From Sulfurospirillum arsenophilum NBRC 109478 (GTDB lineage Bacteria; Campylobacterota; Campylobacteria; Campylobacterales; Sulfurospirillaceae), in the NCBI RefSeq assembly GCF_000813345.1, contig NZ_BBQF01000001.1, positions 310,001 to 374,000 on the forward strand: 64,000 nucleotides of DNA, in the 5' to 3' direction. The notes below the pieces were generated by a model. The model was not told where the DNA came from. It did not search any database and was given only the letters and a program-made list of their open reading frames with translations. The position numbers and the translations under genes were made by a program. Below, piece after piece: positions 25,139 to 34,593 of this stretch (the stretch's first letter is position 1; each line of letters opens with the position of its first letter).

Positions 25139-26824
25139 ATGATCAAAAAAATCTATTTAAAATACCAATTTAAAAAACATCTCCCCCTCTTAGGCGCACT
25201 TCTTCTTTTAAGTACTGTGCTTTACGAGGTTAGTTTTTATATTTTTAAAACGTATCGCGCTTTTTTTAATTCAGATGCTGCTATTGCCAATATATTAGCT
25301 GAAGAAATGGTACTCTCCGGTAGCTTTTTCCCAAGTCATTGGTGGTATGTCAATAATGATTTATGGATTTTTTACAAGCAACTTCTAGTGATTCCTTGGG
25401 TTTTTGCTGGTAAAAATGGCTATTTTGCACATGCTTTTACAGTCTTTGAAGTCAGTATTTTTATGATTGTATTTATTTATCTTTTTTTACGTTCCTTAAT
25501 GCTCTCTCGCGCTTCAGCCATTATGGGAGGTGTCGTTGTGTGTATTGGCTATTCGCCAATGTATTTACGAGAATTATTTGGAGAAGCCGCCTATACGTGG
25601 TATTTTCTTTTCATGATTGCATTTATGTTTATTTTTCGAAAACTCAGTCCTCATGTCATTAGCAAAAGTACACAAATTAAAGCATTTATCTTTTTTATGA
25701 TGTTACTCTATTTGCTTGTCCTTGCAAATCCTGTACGTTTTTTTGTCTATTATGTGGCTCCCTTTTTTGGAGCATTAGCCATTTCTATCTATTTTGCAAG
25801 AGACAGTCTCAAAACATTTCAACATGCAGTGTATCGCCTTTTATCGATCAAAAAAATGGTTATTTTTGCTTTTGCATTTTTGGTTATGGGACTTGCTGCT
25901 ATGGCACACTTCAACCTCTTGGAGAGTTTGCATTTAGCAGGAGGTGCAAATAATGCGAATCTTGTTTCGCTTGAAATACTCCCAACCCATGCGGCACATG
26001 CGCTTTTAGGACTCCTTAATTTTATAGGTGCAGAATGGAATGAGGGGGTAAGGGCATCTTCTATTGAAGGGGCAGTTTCACTTTTAAAATTCGCACTTTA
26101 TCCACTTGTTTTGATTATTCCAGCGTTACATGTAAAAAAATCTTTTTATCAAATGAGCTCTAGTGAGCGGTTTTTTGTCCTTTTTTCTTACGTAGGTTTT
26201 GCAATTATTTATATACTCTATTCCACTACAGGCTTGCATGAACATGCATGGGCTGCACGTATGAATATTCGTTATATCTCACCTTTTATTATGATGATCT
26301 TGGTGTGTAATGTCATTATGTGGCGTTTTTTTACACCACTAGCAAAAGTTATTTTAGCACTTTGTTTAACGATGGCAATGGGATTATCATGGAATTACGT
26401 CTCTCCTAAAGAGTGGCGTGGTATCGTGGATGAGCGCATTGCTTTGGTGGAAGAACTTAAAAGCAGAGGGCTTCATTTTGGCTTTGCGGAGTATTGGGAT
26501 TCTCACATTTACACCGTTTTTAGTGATGGAGAAGTCGATATTCGTCCTATTGAGATTGATGAAAAAGGGGTTAGTCTTATTAAATGGCTATCCAGTGATA
26601 GATGGTATCAGAAAGATTCAACGGATGGAAGAGTTTTTTTTCTAGTAGAGCATGAAGATATTCCTGACCTTGAAGTAGGCATTAAAAACCTTAATATGCC
26701 TGATCCAATCGAACAATTTGAATTTGGTAAATACACCATTGTCGTTTTCGAAAAAAATCCACTTTACGTAAAAAAAAGTAAAGCTGAAGCTAGGAAGAAA
26801 AAGCGTATAATGACGGCTCCATAA
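25139..26824 (+). CDS. Large membrane protein, GT-C-like (glycan operon)
   Basis: The 561-residue protein has about ten membrane segments and a soluble C-terminal part of about 120 residues. After the first membrane segment it has FFNSDAAIANILAEEM, an acidic loop of the type that holds the catalytic Asp of GT-C glycosyltransferases. Together with a GT2 transferase, an aminotransferase and WbqC it suggests transfer of a sugar at the periplasmic face. I cannot assign a defined family. The C-terminal end is basic (KSKAEARKKKRIM). A palindrome TTACATGTAA lies at 26126 in the gene and another just after its stop. Confidence 0.6.
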   Translation: MIKKIYLKYQFKKHLPLLGALLLLSTVLYEVSFYIFKTYRAFFNSDAAIANILAEEMVLSGSFFPSHWWYVNNDLWIFYKQLLVIPWVFAGKNGYFAHAFTVFEVSIFMIVFIYLFLRSLMLSRASAIMGGVVVCIGYSPMYLRELFGEAAYTWYFLFMIAFMFIFRKLSPHVISKSTQIKAFIFFMMLLYLLVLANPVRFFVYYVAPFFGALAISIYFARDSLKTFQHAVYRLLSIKKMVIFAFAFLVMGLAAMAHFNLLESLHLAGGANNANLVSLEILPTHAAHALLGLLNFIGAEWNEGVRASSIEGAVSLLKFALYPLVLIIPALHVKKSFYQMSSSERFFVLFSYVGFAIIYILYSTTGLHEHAWAARMNIRYISPFIMMILVCNVIMWRFFTPLAKVILALCLTMAMGLSWNYVSPKEWRGIVDERIALVEELKSRGLHFGFAEYWDSHIYTVFSDGEVDIRPIEIDEKGVSLIKWLSSDRWYQKDSTDGRVFFLVEHEDIPDLEVGIKNLNMPDPIEQFEFGKYTIVVFEKNPLYVKKSKAEARKKKRIMTAP

Positions 26825-26844
26825 TTTACATGTAAAGGCGTAGC

Positions 26845-27774
26845 TTGGAGTCTGTCAAGATTAGTGTTGTTTCCCCCATATATGGCTGTAAAGAGTGTCT
26901 GTTTGAACTGTACGATCGTTTAGTCGCAACACTCAGTCAAATTACTGAAAACTTTGAAATTATTTTAGTGAATGATGCCTGTCCCCAAGCTTCGTGGGAA
27001 CGCATTGTGATGTTGTGTGCTAGAGATTCACGGGTTAAAGGTATTAACCTCTCCCGCAATTTTGGGCAACATTATGCCATTACCGCAGGACTCGATCATG
27101 CCAAAGGTGACTGGGTTGTTGTCATGGATTGCGATCTGCAAGATAAACCCGAAGAAATCATTAAACTTTACAATAAAGCGCTTGATGGTTACGACATCGT
27201 GTTTGGTAAACGTGTTGATAGACAAGATAGCTTCTTGAAACGCTTAGGTTCACGTGCCTTTAACAGAGTCTTAGAGTACTTTACTGACACAAAGCATGAC
27301 ACGAGCATTGCCAATTTTGGCATCTATGCTCAAAAAGTCGTGGAAACGATTAATCGTTACCGTGAGCATACCCGTGATTTTTTACTGTTCGCCCAAATGG
27401 TAGGGTTTAAAAAGGCTGAGATTGAGATTGCGCATGCTGCACGTGCGTATGGACAATCTTCCTACAATCTTTCCAAACTTATCCGTCTCGCCATTGATTC
27501 GATTGTTTCACATTCGAATAAACCTTTAAGACTCTCTATTCAATTAGGTTTTTTCATCGCCCTAGCCAGTCTTATCTATGCCTGTTGGCTCGTGATTCGT
27601 TACTTTTTCTATCATACCCCAGCTGAAGGTTGGACGAGTTTGATGGTATCCATGTTCTTTATGTTTGGGCTTTTATTTGCGATTATCGGCATTACAGGGC
27701 TTTACATTGGCAAGATTTTTGATGAAGTCAAACGACGCCCACTTTATATCATTCAAGAGACAATTAACCTATGA
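26845..27774 (+). CDS. GT2 glycosyltransferase, undecaprenyl-phosphate sugar type (GtrB/DPM1-like)
   Basis: The 309-residue protein has a GT-A domain (ISVVSPIYGCKE, ILVNDACPQASW, VVMDCDLQDKPEEI with the metal-binding DxD, FGKRVDRQDS) and two C-terminal membrane segments (about residues 233-255 and 267-292). Such enzymes load a sugar on undecaprenyl or dolichyl phosphate for a membrane GT-C enzyme, which suits the gene before it. The start is TTG 26845; its ribosome site AAAGG is formed by the right half of the palindrome at 26826. It overlaps the next gene by 4 bases. Confidence 0.85.
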   Translation: MESVKISVVSPIYGCKECLFELYDRLVATLSQITENFEIILVNDACPQASWERIVMLCARDSRVKGINLSRNFGQHYAITAGLDHAKGDWVVVMDCDLQDKPEEIIKLYNKALDGYDIVFGKRVDRQDSFLKRLGSRAFNRVLEYFTDTKHDTSIANFGIYAQKVVETINRYREHTRDFLLFAQMVGFKKAEIEIAHAARAYGQSSYNLSKLIRLAIDSIVSHSNKPLRLSIQLGFFIALASLIYACWLVIRYFFYHTPAEGWTSLMVSMFFMFGLLFAIIGITGLYIGKIFDEVKRRPLYIIQETINL

Positions 27775-28460
27775 AAAAAATAGCAATTTTACAGTCAAAC
27801 TATATCCCGTGGAAGGGGTATTTTGACATTATTGGCAGTGTGGACGAATTTGTTCTTTATGATGATATGCAGTACACCAAAAATGATTGGCGTAACCGCA
27901 ATAAAATCAAAACCCAAAATGGACTTCAGTGGCTGAGTATTCCCGTGCGCCAGGAGAGTTTGCACCAAAAGATCAATGAAACAAAAATTATTGATCCAAA
28001 ATGGAATGTCAATCATTGGCGAAGTATTGCGCAAAGTTATGCAAAAGCACCTCATTTTAAAGCGTATAAAGAGCAATTTGAAGCGCTGTATATGGGTGCA
28101 ACGATGGAAACAATCAGCGAGATCAATCGTCATTTTATTGATGTCATCTGCGCGATGTTAGAGATTAAAACGGTGATTAGAGACTCACGTGAATTTGTTT
28201 TAGCCGATGGTAAAAGTGAGAGACTTTTGGCATTGTGCCAAGATTTGGGAGCTACGACTTACTTAAGCGGTCCAGCGGCTCGTGACTATCTTGACGAGTC
28301 TATTTTCAAAGAAGCAGGAATAGCGGTTGAGTGGATGGATTACAGTGGGTATCAAGAATATCACCAACTTTTCCCTCCGTTTGAACATGGTGTCAGTGTG
28401 ATCGATCTGATCTTAAATGAAGGCGAAAATGCCAAAAACTTTTTAAAGAGTAGTAAATGA
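27771..28460 (+). CDS. WbqC-family protein
   Basis: The 229-residue protein begins with the WbqC family features: ILQSNYIPWKGYFDII, EFVLYDDMQYTKNDWRNR, then WLSIPV. WbqC proteins lie in O-antigen and other glycan clusters and often accompany synthesis of modified amino sugars; their chemistry is not well settled. It overlaps both neighbours by 4 bases (ATGA), so the five glycan genes are translated as a chain. Confidence 0.85.
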   Translation: MKKIAILQSNYIPWKGYFDIIGSVDEFVLYDDMQYTKNDWRNRNKIKTQNGLQWLSIPVRQESLHQKINETKIIDPKWNVNHWRSIAQSYAKAPHFKAYKEQFEALYMGATMETISEINRHFIDVICAMLEIKTVIRDSREFVLADGKSERLLALCQDLGATTYLSGPAARDYLDESIFKEAGIAVEWMDYSGYQEYHQLFPPFEHGVSVIDLILNEGENAKNFLKSSK

Positions 28461-29590
28461 TACATTTTAATAAACCTCCCAAAACTGGAAACGAAGAAAA
28501 ATACGTTTTAGAGACGATGAATAGTCTGAAAATGTCAGGCGACGGTGCTTTTGGAAAGCGTTGTCAAAAATGGTTTGAAGAACGCTATCACTGTCCTAAA
28601 ACGCTTCTGACGCCGTCATGTACGCATGCGCTTGAGATGGCGGCATTGCTTTTGGACATCAAAGAGGGCGATGAAGTCATTATGCCTAGCTACACGTTTG
28701 TCAGCACAGCGGATGCATTTGCATTGCGTGGAGCGAAGATTATTTTTGTGGACATCAGACCTGAGACAATGAATATTGATGAGCGGTTGATTGAAGCAGT
28801 TATTACGCCAAAAACCAAAGTGATTGTTCCTGTGCATTATGCTGGTGTTGGATGCAATATGGATGTCATCATGGACATCGCAAACCGTCATAATCTGTTT
28901 GTGGTTGAAGATGCTGCTCAAGGTTTTGAGTCAACTTACAAAGGTAAGCCTCTTGGAACGATTGGGCATTTGGGAGCATTTAGTTTCCATGAAACTAAAA
29001 ATGTGACCAGTGGTGGAGAAGGTGGACTGTTACTCATTAATGATGAACGATTTTCACAAAGAGCAGAGATTATTCGTGAAAAAGGAACCAATCGTAGCCA
29101 GTTTTTTAGAGGTATGGTTGATAAATACAGTTGGGTGGACATCGGTAGTAGTTATCTTCCTTGTGAATTCCAATCCGCATACCTTTGGGGCCAACTTGAG
29201 ATGGTTGATACCATCCAAACAGATCGTTTAAACAGCTGGAAAGCATACTATAAAAGACTTGAGCCACTCGCGAAAAAAGGGTTAATTGAGCTTCCTTTTA
29301 TTCCTGAGGGATGCGTTCACAATGCACATATGTTTTATTTAAAAGTGAAAGATTTAGAAGAGCGAACAGCACTTTTGGAAAAATTCAAAGAGCTGAATAT
29401 TGGTGCAGTTTTCCATTATATTCCATTGCACAGCGCACCAGCAGGATTGAAATTTGGACACTTCTTTGGCGAAGATATTTATACGACCAAAGAGAGTGAA
29501 CGATTGGTTCGCTTACCTCTTTATTATGGTTTAACGACGGAAGAGATTGATGTCGTATGTGAAGTTCTCATGAAATGGAGTGTTCGTTAA
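28457..29590 (+). CDS. wecE: dTDP-4-amino-4,6-dideoxygalactose transaminase (WecE/RffA-like)
   Basis: The 377-residue PLP enzyme of the DegT/DnrJ family shows LTPSCTHALEMAALLLDI, the cofactor region VVEDAAQGFESTYKGKPLG and the Schiff-base Lys in FSFHETKNVTSGGEGG. That last motif is the WecE/RffA pattern. It would add an amino group to a dTDP-4-keto-6-deoxyhexose. No dTDP-glucose synthesis genes are in the window, so the substrate must come from elsewhere. Its stop overlaps the start of the small membrane gene (TAATG). Confidence 0.87.
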   Translation: MIHFNKPPKTGNEEKYVLETMNSLKMSGDGAFGKRCQKWFEERYHCPKTLLTPSCTHALEMAALLLDIKEGDEVIMPSYTFVSTADAFALRGAKIIFVDIRPETMNIDERLIEAVITPKTKVIVPVHYAGVGCNMDVIMDIANRHNLFVVEDAAQGFESTYKGKPLGTIGHLGAFSFHETKNVTSGGEGGLLLINDERFSQRAEIIREKGTNRSQFFRGMVDKYSWVDIGSSYLPCEFQSAYLWGQLEMVDTIQTDRLNSWKAYYKRLEPLAKKGLIELPFIPEGCVHNAHMFYLKVKDLEERTALLEKFKELNIGAVFHYIPLHSAPAGLKFGHFFGEDIYTTKESERLVRLPLYYGLTTEEIDVVCEVLMKWSVR

Positions 29591-29952
29591 TGGCACATTT
29601 ATATATCTTTGGAACAATTTTTTTTACAGTGTATGGACAACTTGTTATTAAGTGGCGTATTCCTTTTCATGGGCATTTACCAGAACAAGGTGCTGAGAAA
29701 CTCCTCTTTTTATTCAAACTTTTTTTAGACCCTTTTATCCTCAGTGGTTTTGTCTCTGCTTTTGTCGCCTCTTTATGTTGGATGGCAGCGATGACGAAAT
29801 TTGAACTGAGCTATGCCTATCCGTTTATGGGACTTACGTTTGTTGTTGTGTTTGTCTCATCGGTCTTTTTATTCAGTGAAAGTGTCACACTTTATAAGGT
29901 TTTAGGACTCGCATTGATTGTTTTAGGTATCTTCATCTCTAGTCGTGTGTAG
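29590..29952 (+). CDS. Small four-helix membrane protein, EamA/SMR-like (flippase subunit type)
   Basis: The 120-residue protein has four membrane segments and the look of a half-size EamA or SMR transporter (WMAAMTKFELSYAYPFMGL, VLGLALIVLGIFISS). ArnE/ArnF-type proteins of this size flip undecaprenyl-linked amino sugars across the inner membrane, which suits the neighbours. The start 29590 overlaps the aminotransferase stop, with GGAG 8 bases before it. It is the last gene of the operon. Confidence 0.75.
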   Translation: MAHLYIFGTIFFTVYGQLVIKWRIPFHGHLPEQGAEKLLFLFKLFLDPFILSGFVSAFVASLCWMAAMTKFELSYAYPFMGLTFVVVFVSSVFLFSESVTLYKVLGLALIVLGIFISSRV

Positions 29953-29978
29953 AAAGAGGCAATAAATCGCCTCTTTCT
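29951..29978. terminator. Terminator shared by the glycan operon and the EF-hand gene
   Basis: Perfect 10-bp stem AGAAAGAGGC / GCCTCTTTCT with an 8-base loop between convergent genes; T-rich on one side and A-rich on the other, so it can serve both strands. Confidence 0.85.
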
Positions 29979-29989
29979 ATCAGCAACAA

Positions 29990-30304
29990 TTATTTATTAG
30001 GGCCTCGATTTTGCCTATTCTCTTGCATACGATCCAACTGACCTTTTTGGAACTCTTCTTTTGTGATTTTACCGTCTTTATTGGTATCAAAATAGGTAAA
30101 ATCAGGTGAATTAGACGCATTTCTCATAGGCATTCCTGCTTCTGCTTTTGCGTTCATACGCTCAGCCTTCACAGCATCAAACTCCTCTTGCGTGATAACG
30201 CCATCTTTGTTTTTATCGTATGCCTCAAATCCCATAGGTCCACGTGAAGTGTCCGCCGCATTTAAAAGTCCCAACAGTGCTAATAGCACAACCAGTGTTT
30301 TCAT
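29990..30304 (-). CDS. Small exported EF-hand protein
   Basis: The 104-residue protein has a signal peptide (MKTLVVLLALLGLLNAA) and two EF-hand loops, DKNKDGVITQEEF and DTNKDGKITKEEF, with all Ca2+-coordinating positions filled. It should sit in the periplasm and bind calcium. Its ATG overlaps the stop of the upstream membrane protein gene (ATGA), so the two probably act together. GGAG precedes it. Confidence 0.88.
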   Translation of the reverse strand: MKTLVVLLALLGLLNAADTSRGPMGFEAYDKNKDGVITQEEFDAVKAERMNAKAEAGMPMRNASNSPDFTYFDTNKDGKITKEEFQKGQLDRMQENRQNRGPNK

Positions 30305-31128
30305 TTCAACTCCTTTATGGTAGATGTTTTGAGTAATTCCAAGAGCTCAATGGGCTTTACATGTAAAGCATCAGCAACTTCTTTGAGTGTTGAATTTTCC
30401 GTCGCAGAAAAGCCTTTTTCATGGATCACATGTAAAGCTTTTTCAAGCTCAAACGCTTGTTGAACACTTGCCTCTTTGAGTGTTAATTTACCGTATCCGC
30501 CACCTTCTTTTAAGGTATTGTTTTGTGATTTTGCGTTAATGATGTCAAAAATTTGAGCGGGAGATTTACCATTTTCTTTAGCAATTTCTGCAATGGTTTT
30601 TGAAAGGGTTATACCTTGAAGTTTATGTGCATTGAGTCCTAAAATAATCGTAGAGACATTACTATTGGTACGTTCTGCAAACTCCTCCAGTGTTGAAAGC
30701 TCGGCATGTCCATAGGGAGCTTTATCGACTTTTTTATCCCATGATACTTTTAGCTCATATTGAAAGTCTAAAAACTGCTCAAAAGGTGTCCAATAATAAA
30801 GTGTTCCAAGGAGAAAAAGAAGGTTAATTCCCAATGCCAAGATAAATTCTTTTGTAAAAAATGAAAATTTTCTAGCTTTGTTTGTAAGGTAATTTAAAAG
30901 CGCGCGCCAGTTAAGATAAATATGAAAAATCATGCCCATAATAAAGAGGACCATAAAGGTTACATGTAAATTGGTATAGTGTGTTTTATTAAGTCCCAGA
31001 AGTTCCCAATTAGTCCAGTTAGCAACTCTTCCTTTTGGGGCTAGAAAAAGAATAATACCAGTATAACTCATGACAAGAAATGATAAAAAAATCATTAAAG
31101 AGATAAAACGTCTGAATGAATATAACAT
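30301..31128 (-). CDS. DUF4405-like membrane protein with helical C-terminal repeat
   Basis: The 275-residue protein starts with three membrane segments and a His-rich arrangement (HYTNLHVTFMVLFIMGMIFHIYLNW) of the DUF4405 type, seen in b-type cytochrome-like proteins. A fourth membrane segment follows (ILALGINLLFLLGTLYYW). The C-terminal 150 residues hold repeated helical units (LSTLEEFAERTNSNVSTIIL, TIAEIAKENGKSPAQIFDII, TLKEVADALHVKPIELLELL). The gene at 36020 has the same layout. Heme binding and an electron-transfer role are possible but not shown. Palindromes TTACATGTAA lie at 30357 and 30960. Confidence 0.75.
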   Translation of the reverse strand: MLYSFRRFISLMIFLSFLVMSYTGIILFLAPKGRVANWTNWELLGLNKTHYTNLHVTFMVLFIMGMIFHIYLNWRALLNYLTNKARKFSFFTKEFILALGINLLFLLGTLYYWTPFEQFLDFQYELKVSWDKKVDKAPYGHAELSTLEEFAERTNSNVSTIILGLNAHKLQGITLSKTIAEIAKENGKSPAQIFDIINAKSQNNTLKEGGGYGKLTLKEASVQQAFELEKALHVIHEKGFSATENSTLKEVADALHVKPIELLELLKTSTIKELK

Positions 31129-31225
31129 ATTAATTCCTTAATATAATTATAATGCAAATAAATTTTACTGATATTATGGCACTTTAATGTTAAAAGAGTG
31201 TTAACGCTATCTTAAGTCCCCTTAG

Positions 31226-31233
31226 GATAAAAT
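31226..31233 (+). promoter_or_regulatory. Probable -10 box of prs
   Basis: GATAAAAT lies 31 bases before the prs start, in a gap of 136 bases shared with the divergent membrane protein gene. A dyad GTTAA-N7-TTAAC stands upstream of it. Confidence 0.4.
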
Positions 31234-31264
31234 AGAAAACTTTTTGATGTAAAGGATATTCAAT

Positions 31265-32194
31265 ATGAGAGGCTATAAAGTCTTTGCAGGAACGGCAAAT
31301 CCAGAGTTTGCAAAACGAGTGGCGAAACATCTTTCTCTCCCTCTTTCGGCAGCTGAGATTAAGACCTTTAGCGATGGTGAGATCAGTGTTCAAATCAGTG
31401 AGAGTGTGCGTGGAAAAGATGTCTTTATCATCCAGTCAACCTGTGCACCTGCTAATGTTAACTTGATGGAGTTGTTAATTTTAACAGATGCTCTAAGACG
31501 CAGTTCAGCGAATAGCATCACAGCTATTATGCCTTATTTTGGTTATGCACGACAAGATAGAAAAGCGGCACCTAGGGTTCCGATTACGGCAAAACTTGTT
31601 GCCAATATGATCCAAACCGCAGGTATCGACCGCGTTGTAACGATCGACCTTCATGCAGGACAAATCCAAGGTTTCTTTGACATCCCTGTTGATAACCTTT
31701 ATGGTTCTATCATCTTCAACGACTACGTGAAAGCTAAAAATCTTAAAAACCCAATTATCGCAAGTCCCGACATTGGTGGCGTTGCTCGTGCAAGGAGTTT
31801 TGCAAAACTTTTGGGTGTTGATATGGTTATCGTCGATAAACGTCGCGAGAAAGCAAACGTCTCTGAAGTAATGAACATCATCGGTGATGTTAATGGTAAA
31901 GATGTTATCTTAGTGGATGATATGATCGATACAGCAGGAACCATTGTTAAAGCAGCCGAAGTACTCAAGAAAAAAGGTGCGACGAGTGTTATGGCGTGTT
32001 GTACACATGCTGTTCTTAGTGGCCCAGCGTATGAGCGTATCACTAAAGGTGAGCTAGATGAGCTTGTCGTTACGGATACGATTCCTCTTAAAGAGACCAA
32101 TGAAAAAATCAAAGTTCTTAGTGTTGCTCCTGTTTTTGCGGAAGTCATTCGTCGTGTTTACCACAATGAAAGTGTCAATGGACTCTTTGTTTAA
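31265..32194 (+). CDS. prs: Ribose-phosphate pyrophosphokinase
   Basis: The 309-residue enzyme makes PRPP from ribose 5-phosphate and ATP. Visible are [17 protein letters not shown], the catalytic loop region [32 protein letters not shown] and the PRPP-binding site [14 protein letters not shown]. Length is typical. Its stop shares one base with the start of lepA (TAATG). AAAGGA precedes the ATG. Confidence 0.97.
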   Translation: MRGYKVFAGTANPEFAKRVAKHLSLPLSAAEIKTFSDGEISVQISESVRGKDVFIIQSTCAPANVNLMELLILTDALRRSSANSITAIMPYFGYARQDRKAAPRVPITAKLVANMIQTAGIDRVVTIDLHAGQIQGFFDIPVDNLYGSIIFNDYVKAKNLKNPIIASPDIGGVARARSFAKLLGVDMVIVDKRREKANVSEVMNIIGDVNGKDVILVDDMIDTAGTIVKAAEVLKKKGATSVMACCTHAVLSGPAYERITKGELDELVVTDTIPLKETNEKIKVLSVAPVFAEVIRRVYHNESVNGLFV

Positions 32195-33987
32195 TGCAGA
32201 AACATATTCGTAACTTCTCAATTATCGCCCATATCGACCACGGTAAAAGTACACTTGCCGATCGCCTTATTCAAGAGTGCGGTGCGGTCAGTGCGCGTGA
32301 AATGACAGCGCAGATGATGGATACCATGGACATCGAAAAAGAGCGTGGTATCACCATTAAAGCGCAAAGTGTACGTCTTACATATGTGAAAGATGGACAA
32401 CCCTACATTCTCAACCTTATTGACACTCCCGGTCACGTTGACTTCTCGTATGAAGTAAGCCGCTCCTTGGCTTCGAGTGATGGTGCACTTTTAGTTGTCG
32501 ATGCCTCTCAGGGTGTTGAAGCACAAACCATTGCTAATGTATACATTGCATTGGAAAATAACTTAGAGATTATTCCCGTTCTCAACAAAATCGACCTTCC
32601 TGCCGCTGATCCTGAGCGTGTGAAAGATGAGATCGAACATACCATCGGGCTTGATTGTTCCGAGGCGCTTAGTGTCAGTGCTAAAAGTGGTATTGGTATT
32701 AGAGAACTTCTCGACACACTGGTCGATAAAATTCCAGCCCCTACAGGCGATGAAGACGCTCCAACAAAAGCACTCATTTACGATAGCTGGTTTGACAACT
32801 ATCTAGGTGCTCTTGCTTTGGTTCGCGTTTACGATGGCTCGATCAAAAAAGGGCAAGAAGTCTATGTTATGGGTACAGGTAAAAAACATGAAGTTTTAAA
32901 TCTTATGTATCCGCATCCGCTTGTTCTTGAAAAAACACCGATGATTAAAACGGGCGAAGTGGGCATCGTCGTACTTGGTCTTAAAAATGTAGGCGATGTT
33001 AAAGTAGGTGATACTATTACGGATTTTCGTAACAAAACGAAAGAGCCGATCGCTGGGTTTAAAGAGGTCAAACAGTTCGTTTTTGCAGGACTCTACCCAA
33101 TTGAAACTGATAAATTTGAAGAACTCCGTGACGCACTCGATAAACTGAAACTTAATGACTCAAGCATCTCGTATGAGCCAGAAACCTCTGCCGCGCTTGG
33201 GTTTGGCTTTAGGGTCGGGTTCTTAGGTTTACTACACATGGAAGTCATTAAAGAGCGTTTGGAGAGAGAGTTTGACCTTGATCTTATCGCTACAGCACCA
33301 ACGGTAACTTATAAAGTAAAAACGACCAAAGGAACTGTGCTTGATATTCAAAACCCAAGCCAACTTCCTCCTGTCAATGAATTTGAAGAGATTCAAGAAC
33401 CGTATGTTAAAGCCACTGTTTTAACACCGACTGAATTCTTGGGCAATATTATCATTCTCATGAATAACAAACGTGGTATGCAAAAAAAGATGGACTATCT
33501 CAGTCCCGAGCGTGTACTTTTAGAGTATGAGATTCCACTTAATGAAATCGTGATGGACTTTTACGACAAACTCAAATCGGTCAGCAAAGGGTATGCAAGC
33601 TTTGATTATGAGCCTATCGGGTATCAAGTCGGTGATTTGGTCAAGCTTGATCTTTTGGTCGCAGGTGAGCCTGTGGATGCACTTTCCATTATTGTTCCAC
33701 GTGTAAGTGCGCAAAGTAGAGGACGTGATTTTGTTAAAGCGATGAAAGAGATCGTTCCTCGTCAGCTTTTTGAAGTGGCGATCCAAGCGAGCATCGGTAC
33801 TAAAGTCATTGCACGTGAAACGGTTAAATCGATGGGTAAAAACGTGACTGCGAAATGTTACGGTGGTGATATCACACGAAAACGAAAACTCCTCGATAAA
33901 CAAAAAGAGGGAAAGAAACGTATGAAATCCATCGGTAAAGTCCAATTACCGCAAGAGGCGTTTCTCACCATTCTCAAAATAGACTAA
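32194..33987 (+). CDS. lepA: Elongation factor 4 (LepA)
   Basis: The 597-residue translational GTPase has [14 protein letters not shown], the G2 region [16 protein letters not shown] and [13 protein letters not shown], followed by EF-G-like domains and the LepA-specific C-terminal domain ([21 protein letters not shown], then [20 protein letters not shown]). It back-translocates or remodels stalled ribosomes. Length is the family norm. It is coupled to prs and followed by comF after 2 bases. Confidence 0.97.
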   Translation: MQKHIRNFSIIAHIDHGKSTLADRLIQECGAVSAREMTAQMMDTMDIEKERGITIKAQSVRLTYVKDGQPYILNLIDTPGHVDFSYEVSRSLASSDGALLVVDASQGVEAQTIANVYIALENNLEIIPVLNKIDLPAADPERVKDEIEHTIGLDCSEALSVSAKSGIGIRELLDTLVDKIPAPTGDEDAPTKALIYDSWFDNYLGALALVRVYDGSIKKGQEVYVMGTGKKHEVLNLMYPHPLVLEKTPMIKTGEVGIVVLGLKNVGDVKVGDTITDFRNKTKEPIAGFKEVKQFVFAGLYPIETDKFEELRDALDKLKLNDSSISYEPETSAALGFGFRVGFLGLLHMEVIKERLEREFDLDLIATAPTVTYKVKTTKGTVLDIQNPSQLPPVNEFEEIQEPYVKATVLTPTEFLGNIIILMNNKRGMQKKMDYLSPERVLLEYEIPLNEIVMDFYDKLKSVSKGYASFDYEPIGYQVGDLVKLDLLVAGEPVDALSIIVPRVSAQSRGRDFVKAMKEIVPRQLFEVAIQASIGTKVIARETVKSMGKNVTAKCYGGDITRKRKLLDKQKEGKKRMKSIGKVQLPQEAFLTILKID

Positions 33988-33989
33988 AA

Positions 33990-34562
33990 ATGCGTTGCCA
34001 TCTTTGCCTTAGGCTGAGTTGGCAACCGCTTTGCACGAATTGCCTCCAGACGATTTTATCCCCAACGCCTGCTTTTAGGGTGTTAGAAAGCGGGCTTAAA
34101 GTTTACTCATTTTACAACTACAATGACATAGCACCGCTGCTTCACACCAAACACACCTACATCGGCGCCAAGATATTCGCACAACTTGGAAAGCATACCT
34201 TCTTTGAATTTGTAAAAACGTTTGAATTACCCAAAGGTATTTGTGCCATTCCCATCGACGATCATGTGAGACACGGCTATTCGCACAGCGCTATCTTAAC
34301 CAAAGCAACCAAACCTTTTTTAATGCCGTTGTATGGGAGTTTAAGAGCACAAAATTATGAGAGTTATTCAGGTAAAAGCAGAGCTTACCGCCAAGCCAAT
34401 AAACGTGATTTTATCTTTACATGTAAAGATGAAGTGGATGCCATTTTGATTGATGATATTGTCACCACGGGAAGTACTTTAGAAGAGGCATGTGAGACAC
34501 TCAAAAAACATGGTGTGAATGTACTGTTTGCACTGGTATTAGCGGATGCAAAAGAGAGCTAA
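33990..34562 (+). CDS. ComF-family phosphoribosyltransferase-like protein
   Basis: The 190-residue protein has an N-terminal zinc-finger-like Cys set (MRCHLCLRLSWQPLCTNC) and a C-terminal phosphoribosyltransferase loop AILIDDIVTTGSTLEEACETL without its first residue counted. This is the ComF/GntX pattern. ComF helps single-stranded DNA enter the cytosol in natural transformation; in other bacteria the role is unclear. A TTACATGTAA palindrome (34417) lies in the gene and encodes part of FTCK. It starts 2 bases after lepA. Confidence 0.85.
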   Translation: MRCHLCLRLSWQPLCTNCLQTILSPTPAFRVLESGLKVYSFYNYNDIAPLLHTKHTYIGAKIFAQLGKHTFFEFVKTFELPKGICAIPIDDHVRHGYSHSAILTKATKPFLMPLYGSLRAQNYESYSGKSRAYRQANKRDFIFTCKDEVDAILIDDIVTTGSTLEEACETLKKHGVNVLFALVLADAKES

Positions 34563-34574
34563 TCGCTCTCTTTT
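34550..34574. terminator. Terminator between comF and the MFS gene
   Basis: Perfect 10-bp stem AAAAGAGAGC / GCTCTCTTTT with a 5-base loop overlapping the comF stop, T-rich after the stem on the plus strand. A palindrome TTACATGTAA follows at 34580. Confidence 0.85.
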
Positions 34575-34593
34575 GCGATTTACATGTAAATTT

